Source: Anaeramoeba flamelloides
Taxonomy: Eukaryota > Metamonada > Anaeramoebidae
Direction of reading: 5' to 3'
NCBI GenBank assembly: GCA_027625915.1
Contig: JANTQA010000023.1
Span: 21,948,001 to 22,012,000, forward strand
DNA length: 64,000 nt
The stretch's first letter is position 1; each line of letters begins with the position of its first letter. The translations under genes and the position numbers were made by a program. Of the stretch, positions 32,330-42,156 are shown piece after piece. A model generated the notes under the pieces. That model made no database searches. It was not told where the DNA came from and worked only from the letters and a program-made list of their open reading frames with translations.

Positions 32330-35300
32330 ATGGTATCTTTTTTTTTTTTTTTCTTTTTTTTTTCTTTTTACTCTCAATTTCAATACTAACGTTTCGTTTA
32401 CAAATACACAACTGCGTTTTAACTTTGCCACATGTTTAAAAATATGGAAATAGGAAGAAATTAACATAAAATTTGCTTCGGATCGAGAATCGAAACCAGA
32501 TAAAGAGGCACTACTGTTTGCAAAACAAAACAAAATCACGATTAAATTAATCCACCAAGAAGAAACGTTTTTCAATATTTTTCTCGACGAACTTACAGTA
32601 TTAATTTTCTTGTTTCTTTCTTTTTTTTTTACTTCTCAACCAATTTTAAAATAAAATCTTTTGAACATGTTTTTTATTTTAAAACCCTTCTCATAGTATG
32701 AACAAACAGCGAAAAATGAAATGGTTTTAATTTCTTCAAAAATTGGAATCTTTAGAATTCTTTTCACAAACGGTGACGATTATGAGCAATTAATAGAATT
32801 TCTTAAAACATCAAAAAAAGAGGAGAGTCAAAACCAAACAACCAAAGAAAAAAAAGAAAAAAATGAAAAAAAAACCACAAACCCAAATTCCCATCAATAC
32901 GACATCAATTTTTCATTAAAAGAACTGGAAATTGAAAACCAAAAAGCAAATTTAATCTTAAAAAAAGACTTTATGGAAATACAAACTTTAGACGACGATC
33001 ATATCTTATTAATGATCGATGAAATTGTTAATGTAAGAAATCTCCTTTTTTTTTTTTTTTTTTTCTTTTTTCTTGATTCAAGTTTCAAATTTGAAACAAA
33101 AAACGAAGTGTCTTTTGAATTTGTTCAGCCTCAAGAAGTAATTCTGTTTTTCACTTTTGGGTGCCTATTGAGATTTTTAGATTAAATGAGAAAAAATCTT
33201 CATTTCATCTTCTTTTTTTAAGTTTATTTAAAATAGTGCTTTAGAGTTAATACTCAGGATGAAAAAACAAAGAGAGAGTGAATACACCAATACTATATAA
33301 GGAGATTGTCAAATTAATTGAGCTAATTAAAAGTTAAATTGGTTTCTTTGAATCAAGATAGATTACAGACTGGTAAATGCACATCAAAAAATAAAGTACA
33401 AATATTTTCTCATTTAAGTGTCGAGTCATAACGATCAAAAATAATTTCCTGAAAAGCTAAAACAATTTTTTTATTGTCATCAGTACCTAATTCCAATTAA
33501 AAACTAACCAACCTATGATTCGAATCTCGATCTCCCAAAATCAACAATCAAAAATAAGTACATTTTTAGAAAAAAACGTTGAAGAGAAACACTCAATTTC
33601 CAATTAGAATGGTTAGAATATATAATGTGGAAAACAAATGTGTTAGTTTTGAATTGTCACTCTTTCTAGCTCTTTTTGAGATCTCGAAGATTTTTTTTTT
33701 TCATTTCTCTATTGAATTATTTTTATCTCAAGAATGTTACAAAATCCTAACTTTGCCAAATTTAGAGAGTTACGAAATAACCACAAATTAGATTAAATCG
33801 AATTAAATTGATTTTGTACTTAAAGAAAACAATTTGTTTTAAATTGAAGAAATTTAAACCCATTGGGAAATATAAAATCAGAAACAGAGTAACTTTTTTT
33901 TTTAAAATTTTGATTTTTTGAAATTGAGATCTCTTTGGAACAATTTTTCATCGTTGAATTTTTTGTCAAAGAGGATAATGAAAATTTTTTTTTATGATTG
34001 AATAATTTTTTAGAAAGTGAAAATCCTTTTCAACTTGTTTTTATTATTCAATTTTTTGTTAAAGAGATCCTATGAATTTTTTTTTTTTTGTTATTTGAAT
34101 TTTGTCAACCAAAAGAAATGCAATTTCACAATACCCTTTTTGGATCAAGTCATTCCTTGAGTACGGGACAAAATCACGATAAATGACTAGAGCCTTAAGG
34201 GTAAAGTTTTTTGAAATGGAAAAAAAAGGTTATTTTTTTGACTTGTAATTACCATTCTATCGATATACTTTCAAAGCCATCATATGTATAAAGCCAAAAA
34301 AAATATTCTTAACTAAACTCCATTTTACTCAGAGATGACCAGCGAAAAATTCAATTTTTTTTTAAGAATCGACTAAAGCAAGATTAATGAGAAATAAGAG
34401 AAATAATAATCTTCAGGTTAGCGTTGATTTTCATCAAAGAAATACCTTAACAAAATCATTAATTTTGGAAAAAAATTATTGTAAAATAAAATTTTGAACC
34501 AATATCAATGGAAGGTCTCGTGAAAAATTTCTCAATTTGTTTAGAAAATTAAAATATGTTAACTATAAGATTTTTTTGATTGCAAAATTTATTAATTTGA
34601 AAAAGAAATTACATAGTCCCAATTTTCTTAATATTAATTTGTAGTTTTCAAGATTTTTTTTTTTTTTAAATTGTCTTTTTTTTAAAAAAAAAAGAAAAAG
34701 AAGAAAAATAAAAAAAATAAGGAAGAAAATTTGAACAAAATAAACAAAATACAAAAAAAAAATTTACAAAATGATAAAAATATGGTAATTTCAATTAATA
34801 AAAAAAAATTTAAATTCAAAAATAAATTTAGAAATTTATCTCTCTTTCTTTGTTTAGAAAAATTAATAAAATTTAATCAAAGAATAAATAATAAAATCAA
34901 CTGTCATTCAAAAGATTTAATTGAACTTAAAAAAGAAATTTATAAGTACACATATAATGAGTTGCTGAATTCCAAAAAAAAGGAGTGTCGTTAGGTTTTC
35001 CAAAGTTTAAAAGAATTGAGTTAAATCCAAGATTTTACTCCATTCTTTTGAATTCTGGAAAACCGCCGTTAGCTTTTCTTGAGTTTTCTGTTTCTTTGGA
35101 AAACCTAGACACCTCTCATTATGGTTTTTTTAATTCAAGAAATAAAAAGAAAATTTGAGAATTTTTCGGTTTATTTCTAAAGTAAAAAAAACCGAGAACA
35201 CTTCACAAATAAAAAAGAAAACTTCAAGAAAACTACTGTTAGGTTTTCCATAATTTAAAAGAATTGAGTTAAATCTTTGATTTTACTCTATTCTTTTGAA

Positions 35301-38300
35301 TTCCGGAAAAGCTAGGCACTCTACGTCACTTGACGATACTCCACAAAAATATTTTAAAATAATAAAAAATTAACGAGTTTACTCCATTTCTTTGAATTCT
35401 GGAACAACTGTACTCTTGGCGATACTTCACAAGAATATTTTAAAATAATAAAAAATCAAAAATATTTATTTATTAATCCAAAAATATTTAATTTATCCTT
35501 CAAGTTCAACAATTCTAAAATTCAGAACATTTACTAATTGCATCAATAGATCTCATTACTGTGTAATTGATAAAAAAATTCAAATCAATTTTGTAATTTA
35601 TGTTTAAAAAATGAACATAAAGAAATTAAATAAAATATTGATCATTTTTTATTGGTGTGCTATTCCTATGAAAATAATAGATTAATTTTTCTAGGCAAAT
35701 TAAAAGAAATAAATCCTGATGAAATAATTTTCAACCAAGATAATTTGTAAATATTTTCAGTCAATTAATAATCGTAATATTTATTATTTTACACATAAAT
35801 TTCCTAAAGGTAATTTAGGTATAACGACACTTAGAGAGTAATTTACACTTCTTCCTCAATAAAAAAAATAATAAAAAACAATTTTTTTTTTTTTTCTGAA
35901 AAAATACATTTTTTTATATATTTATGTATTATTATTACAATAGTTAAATAAAAAAAATGAAACAAAATTAATAATCCCAATGGAAGATGATATTTTAACT
36001 TTATTTTTTTCAAAATCCAATGATTTGCAGGTATTTTTAAAAAAATTGAACAAAATCCTTAAACAAAAACATAAAAATTTTGATGTTGGTTCAAATACAC
36101 CAAAAAGAAGAAGCGAACAAATCTCAATAAAAACACCAAAAAAAGTAACCAAAACAAACTCTGATTCTAAAGACATGAGGGAAGAACAACAAAAGAAAAT
36201 TATTTTCAAAGAACAAAAAGAATATAAAGCATTTCAAAAAACATTTGTAAAAAAACATAACAAAGAATTCATAAAAAAAGGTTATTTTATTGTTCAATAT
36301 AAATTAGACAATGCAAGATCTACATTTAACCCTTCCTATATAAAAAGTTGCTTACATTCAATTTGTTTATATTCTAATAATAAATTACTTTATTATGGTT
36401 ATTCAGCGAATACAAAGGTAAAATTATCAAAATCTTATTTTTATTTTTTATTTTTATTTTTATTTTTATTTTTTAAAAAATTTAAAAATAAATCCATATC
36501 CGCAAGCTTACCATGGAATTTATTTCTAGATTTCATTTTAAACACCAAGTAAAATGTTCAACTGAATAATATTAAAGCCAAAATGTTTGGATCAAAAATT
36601 ACTTTAATATTTTTACCGATTTGCTAATGATTAAATTGTTTTGAAAAAACAGAAAAATGTTTCAAAAAGAGTATCAATGTTGATCAATAAAAAAAGAAAG
36701 AAAAGAAAAAATTTTTTGAGAGCTGATAATGGACACGTAGTAACACGCCCAGCTTGGAATCCGAATACCGGATTTCGGTTCACCTTAACCACATTTTTTT
36801 TGATTGTTTATCATTTTCTCAAAAACCACAAAGGCGTAAATTTTAATTAAAAACCAGGTTTATTTTTATAGAACCGCTAATTCCTTGAAGAAATTAGTTG
36901 AAAATTTTGAATATTTTGGGTATTTTTTGAGATAAAATTTCACATATGGTTTATAATTTGAAAAAATCTAAAGAAACATATAACAACTGTAAACAATTCT
37001 TTTATAACAATTCTCTAGATAATGGTTTGAAAATTATATTATTTAAATCTTTTATATTTAATCAATTAACATATGGTTTAGAAATTTTTAATTATGAAAT
37101 AAAAATAATAAATATTTTGAATTCATGGATTAATTCATGTATTACTGAAATATGCAAAATAAATAGAAACACACCAATTCTTATTTACAACAAGAATTTA
37201 AAATTGAAAAAATGATAATTTCAATTAAACAAAAAAAAAATTTAAATTAAAAAATTTATCTTATTTATATCTCTTCTTTATTGAGAAAAATTAATAAAAT
37301 TTAATCAAAGAATAAATAATAAAATCAACTGGTATTTAAAAGATTTAATTGAACTCAAAAAAGAAATATATATATATATATACATATAATGAGTTGCTGA
37401 ATTCAAAAAGTTGGGAGTGTAGTTAAGTTTTCCAGAATTTAAAAGAATTGAGTAAAATCTCTGATTTTTCTCTATTCTTTTGAATCATAAAAAAAAACTA
37501 GGCACTCCACGTCTCTTGACGGCTCTTGACAACACTCGGCAAAAATATTTTGCAATAATTAAAAATCAAAATTATTTATTTAAAACCCAAAAATATTTTA
37601 GTTACCCCACAAGTTCATCAATTCTAAAATTCAGGCCCCTTACTAATTGCTTAAATAGATATTATTATGTAATAAATAAAAACTCAAAACAATTTTGTCC
37701 TTTCAATTTAAAATATGAACAGAAGGAAATCATAGAAAATATCGATAATTTTTTTATTGCTATCTACAACCTATGAAAATGATAGATTGGTTTTTCTAAA
37801 CAAATTAAAAGAAATTAAATCTTAATGAATAAATTTTAAATCAAAACAGTTTGAAATTATTTTCAGTAAATTAATAATCATGAAATCTATGATTTTATGG
37901 GTTAAATTTCCTTTAGGGGAATTTAAGTATAAGGACATTTAGAGTGTAATTTACACATCTTCAACAATAAAAAAAAAAAGATTTTTTCTTATGAAATGTA
38001 AAAAGAAATGCCCCACTTTTTTGGAAATACCTAAATTAATCTTCTTTTCCACTATTTAAAAATAAAAAATTACAAAAAAAAAAAAAAAATAAAATCAAAA
38101 AATAAATAAAACCAAATAATAAATAAAAAAACAAAAAAAAAAAATAGATTCTTAAAGTCATTCAATTAACATGTATTCTAAAAATAAATTCAAATTTAAA
38201 TATATCAATTAAATTTAAATCCACAATTGAATTATCCAAATTTACTCAAATATTCAATCGAAATCTTGATAATTATTTGCAAATACATTTTTCCAAAGAA

Positions 38301-40175
38301 TTAAATATTTTAAGAAAAAAAGAAAAACAGATAAGAGAAAACTATCGAATTGAAAAACAGCAAAAAGGGTTACTGGGATTATGTGATAATGACATTATTT
38401 CAATTTTGGATCACCAACCAGTACCTTATCCATATGTATTTAGTGAGATAGAAAAAGACTATGTTATTCAGTTGCCACAAAGTCTAGGACATGATTTAAT
38501 GAATTTAAAGATCAACCAAGAATTTATTTCAATATCAAGACTAACAAAGGATCTTAAAATTGTATCCAAGCCATGGATCAAAATGAAATTAATGGAATTT
38601 GATTCGTTTAATCGCCGAGAAAATTATGCAAATTTCAAATATAATAAACAAATTTTGCCAAAAATTTATGTCAAGGATTTTGCTTCAAAAAAATTATTAT
38701 TACAAACAGATCAAAATTGGAAATTATTAATATATTTTAAAGATAATCCACAACAGAAATCATTTGTCCGTTTATTTAAAAAACTAAGAATGTCTCATCA
38801 AAAGTGTGCTATTCAAGAAAAGGAAAGGAAAATTTTAAAAAAATTAAAAATCCCTGATTTCCCCTGTGGATTATTCCATGTGCAATGCTTATCAGAACCA
38901 AATTCAAAACATAAGAAATTAGCTCTTGATCTTGAAATACGTTCAAATTTTATGATTTTCACTTCAGACAAATTTTCAGAAAAAAGTTTTCCCTTTTTAG
39001 AAAAATTACCAAATATTATCAATTTCAAGTCTAAAAGCGAAGAAGAAGAGGATGTAAATGAGTCACTTGAAAGGGAAGTCAATAAATTACCGAAAGATAT
39101 AACACTGAAAGAAAATATGAAAATATTACATACTCTAGATGATATTAAAATCGATATTTCAATTAACAATCCCAATTATTGTAAATTAAGCAATACCTTA
39201 AATCATTACATCTGGCTCAATTTTCTAACACCTTCGAAAGTAAAAGAATTTATCCAATCATTTAAATTAGCTAAAAAATTCAGAAAAAATCAAATAATTT
39301 CCTATTATAAAAACAATATTAATCAAAAAAAAAATGATGGCATTGATGATGATGATGATGATGGTTCAGGTTCAGATTATGAAATAAAAAAAGAAAACGA
39401 TAAAAAAAATAAAATCAAATTAAGTAATAAGAAAAAATTCAAATTAAATTTCAATAATCCAAATCAAAATTTACAAAAAAAAAATTCATTATTACAATTT
39501 AAAAACTTTACTCAAAAAATTGCCAAGTCTACAAAAGATTTTCAAATTAAAGTATTAGATTTAAAAAATAATTTAGTTGAAGGGAAATTAATACTAAAAA
39601 ACGATTTATTTGAGTTGCAATTAAAAAACACTAATGATGATGAAATTTCGTTTATAATTGGAAAATTTTCTTTATCTACCCAAATTTTTTATGACCATCC
39701 TTCAATTCAAAAAGAAGTTATTATTAAATCTGAAAATGATTGGTATCCAGTCATCTTTAAAAATAAAACGGAATCTAAAATGTTTCAAATTCAATGGAGA
39801 TTAACAAAAAGTAAATTTATTAAAAATTATTTAAAAAAGCAAAATAAAAAAATTTTTAAATTAATAATATTCCGAAATACAATTATAAAGAACCCAGATC
39901 AAAATCAGAAACCAAAATACTCTAAATGCAAATTTGAAAATGAATTTATATTTTTTTATTTATTTAACAATGACAAAAAGACACCTGAAAATTATAAATA
40001 TAAGATTAATGGAAATAATTTATCACATAGTAAAGATTCCAAACTTTCATTAATTTTAACCTTTAAAAGTTTCTTCAGTTCAAACAATTTTTATTTAACT
40101 TTTTCGAATAAAAAATTAATCAAAAGATTTGTTAAATATTGGTCAAATGCTCATGGAATCATCTCAAACAATTAA
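32330..40175 (+). CDS. Multi-PH-like-domain protein (five coding exons, model inferred)
   Basis: Exons: 32330-32332 (the ATG alone), 32454-32597, 32697-33032, 35944-36417 and 38148-40175, all phase 0 with GT..AG. Every acceptor reads TAG. The product is 994 residues. No other ATG is in frame upstream of EEINIKFAS, which suggested the one-codon first exon; that start is the weakest part. Joining exons makes repeated PH-like patterns, beta strands followed by a C-terminal helix: ITIKLIHQEETFFNIFLDEL + YEQ...DYEQLIEFLKTSK; ANLILKKDFMEI + LIIPMEDDILTLFFSKSNDL; HSICLYSNNKLLYYGYS + FTQIFNRNLDNYL; and later ones around SFVRLFKKLRM and EGKLILKNDLFELQL. Asp/Lys/Asn-rich linkers separate them. PH-like folds usually bind phosphoinositides or proteins, so a scaffold role is inference. 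Two introns carry LINE-B remnants. Confidence 0.72.
33414..34198. mobile_element. TTAA-flanked DNA element, copy 1 (about 780 bp)
   Basis: It is bounded by TTAA (33414-33417 and 34195-34198). The left end GTGTCGAGTCATAACG resembles the inverted right end GGCTCTAGTCATTTATCG. The interior (CAATTTCCAATTAGAATGGT, TTTTGTCAACCAAAAGAA) is shared with 41064-41734. A 70-codon open stretch at 33579-33791 is not conserved as protein in the second copy. It lies in intron 3 of the PH-like gene. Confidence 0.65.
34740..35860 (+). mobile_element. LINE-B remnant with H cassette, + strand, in intron
   Basis: The thumb-region segment KFRNLSLFLCLEKLIKFNQR ... YTYNELLNSK ends at about 34975. The H cassette fills 34993-35343. 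LINE-B resumes at CAAAAATATTT (35344), with a second partial H/LINE duplication at 35378-35441. NQFCNLCLKNEHKE and NIDHFLLVC (zinc knuckle) and the palindromic 3' tail follow near 35800-35855. Many stops; inactive. Confidence 0.7.
34993..35343. repeat. H cassette copy in LINE-B (34993-35343)
   Basis: Hairpin 1 pairs GTTTTCCAAAGTTTAAAAG with ATTCTTTTGAATTCTGGAAA (35000-35060). Hairpin 2 is around AATTCAAGAAATAAA / TTTATTTCTAAAGTA. A further GTTTTCC...GGAAAAG hairpin follows, and it ends CTAGGCACTCTACGTCACTT GACG just before CAAAAATATTT. Confidence 0.7.
36860..37975 (+). mobile_element. LINE-B remnant with short H cassette, + strand, in intron
   Basis: The RT thumb is readable at 36946-37215 (LKIILFKSFIFNQLTYGLEI ... 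WINSCITEI). NELLNS is at about 37400. H lies at 37408-37539, ending GGCACTCCACGTCTCTTGACG. LINE-B then resumes at 37540 with FAIIKNQNYLF ... RPLTNCLNRYYYVINKN and a degenerate knuckle. The tail palindrome is at 37938-37970. It sits in intron 4 of the PH-like gene. Confidence 0.75.
37988..38030. repeat. Short dispersed repeat shared with 60968-61015
   Basis: TTATGAAATGTAAAAAGAAA ... CACTTTTTTGGAAATACCT recurs almost unchanged near 60970-61012. It is too short to classify. Confidence 0.5.
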
Positions 40176-42156
40176 AGAATATATCAAAATAATAAGAATT
40201 AGATGTGGTTTAATAATGATAAGTAATATTTTTAAAAATATTTATTTTTTTTTGAAATTATTTTGTTTCATTTTTAAAAATTCATTTTTTAAAATAACTG
40301 CTATAGAAAAAATAAAATCCAATTTTTTTATTTTTTTTTTCTCATAATGTTTTTTTTCAAAATTTACTTTTAATTTTCAAAAAATGTATTCCAAATCAAA
40401 AAAAAAAAATAGGGGTTGTATTTATTTAAGATCATAAAATAGTCCAAAATTTCATCTTGATAAAAACACTTTTTGAAATCAAAATCAACTTTTATTATTA
40501 TACAGAGTTTGGACTGATATATTCTTATTTCCAAATACCAATCTCAAAATAAGAAGATTATAAGGATTCGAGTTTTCTGTTTTACTCAATTTTGGAAACT
40601 TTGTTTTTAAAAAGTAAAATAAAACCAAAACCTGAATAAAATTCTCATCTTTCAAACATTAAATCCTCGTTACTGTTATTTTCCAATTAAAAAAAGAAAA
40701 TTTTTACTTCAGGTTCCAAATATTATTTTTCTAGTTTATTAGTTGAAAAAACCCAAATATCTATAGAAAATCAATTAGAAATGATATTTTGCAACATTTT
40801 ATTAATCTTTCTTATTGGAATTTGAGATAAAATTTTAATTATGAGAATAGGATTTTTACAATATTTTAAAACACCTATCAGCCAATACATATTTGGTTCA
40901 CAAATTTGAATTTCAGAAACTAATTTTTTAAATAAAATCATTTGTTAACTACCTATTAAAATTTATACAAAGTTGAAGATCCATAATCTAGGAACCAAAA
41001 TAACAAGTCTTAACTTCTAATTCAAGATAATATTTTATCACTCTAAAAAAGCTTAAAATTATAGGGTCTTGACATTAAGATTAAAAATAATTTTCTGAAA
41101 TGGATTAAAAAATTTTTGTAATTTTTATTACCTAATTCCAATCAAAAACCAACCAACATATGAGGCGTGAACCATCTCCAAAAATCAACAATCGAAAAAG
41201 AGGACATTTTTAGAAATAATCTCCAAATTATGACACTCAATTTCCAATTAGAATGGTTGTAATTGATCATTTTGAAAACAACTGTGTTAATTTTGAAGTG
41301 TTATTCTTTGTCTTTTTTTGATATCTCAAAGATTTTTTTTTTCTTTTTTTTACTATATTTAAATGAGTTATTTTTATTCTCAAAAATGTTACAAAATCCT
41401 TACTTTGTCTAATATAGAGATTTGCAAAATAACCACAAATTAGATTAAATTGAATTAAATTGATTCTGTACTTTTAGAAAACAATTTGTTTTCATCAACA
41501 AAATTTGACCCTTTGAAATTTAAAAAAAGAAACCAGTATAATTTATTTTTTTGGAATTGAGAATTCTATTAACTTTTTTTTTAATTTTAAATTTTTTGTA
41601 AATTAGATCCTTTTTACATTTTTTTTTATTTTTTGAATTTTGTCAACCAAAAGAAGGTCGATTTCACAATACACTTTTTAGGTTCCAAGCTATTCATTGG
41701 GGATGGATCAAATCCACAGCAAATGACTAGATCCTTAAATAACTGATAAAACCGATACTGAGTGAAAGATTTATCAACAAAGAACCAAAATAATAACACT
41801 TTGTAGGATACTCAAAAAAATCTTTTTTTCATATTTCAAGGGTGGTAAACCTGAAAGAACCTTAAGGCAAATGTAAATTTGTTTTTAAATACAAACGAGG
41901 CGAACAGAAATTTCTCTTTTTTTTCACTTCTGGAAAATGATCATATTTTTTCAAATCAAAACCAAAAGCTAAAATATATTAAACACAAACTCTCTTTTAT
42001 ATTTCTAACAAATTCAACAAAAAACACAAAATGCAAGCAACAAAATAAATTTTTAAAAAAAATGATTTATCATTTTTCCATCTTTTCCTTGTTTCATTGT
42101 TTTTTCTATTTTTGTTTTTTTATTTTTCCTTAAATAATAAACAGATCTTATTTAAA
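40176..42156. other. Intergenic between the PH-like and kinase genes
   Basis: AT-rich. The only structure I can support is the TTAA element at 41064-41734. The kinase promoter and 5' UTR should lie in the last few hundred bases. A T-rich stretch precedes the kinase ATG. Confidence 0.5.
41064..41734. mobile_element. TTAA-type DNA element, copy 2 (about 670 bp)
   Basis: The left end GGGTCTTGACATTAAG and the inverted right end GGATCTAGTCATTTGC match each other, and TTAA follows at 41735-41738; the left TTAA is degraded. The interior aligns with copy 1 (CAATTTCCAATTAGAATGGT, CAACCAAAAGAAGGTC). There is no coding capacity. Confidence 0.65.

Noticed and set aside
33510-33535. tRNA B-box-like GATTCGAATC
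   Set aside because: No matching A box, acceptor stem or cloverleaf. It lies within a DNA-element copy.
33579-33791. 70-codon + frame in the PH-like intron
   Set aside because: It lies inside the TTAA element, and the second copy at 41.2 kb does not preserve it as protein.
36641-36850. 69-codon + frame before the LINE-B remnant
   Set aside because: No family resemblance and no splice logic. Only the small G+C-richer patch is noteworthy.
41879-42133. 84-codon + frame upstream of the kinase
   Set aside because: Low-complexity Phe/Asn-rich translation with no splice link to the kinase start. Probably 5' flank.
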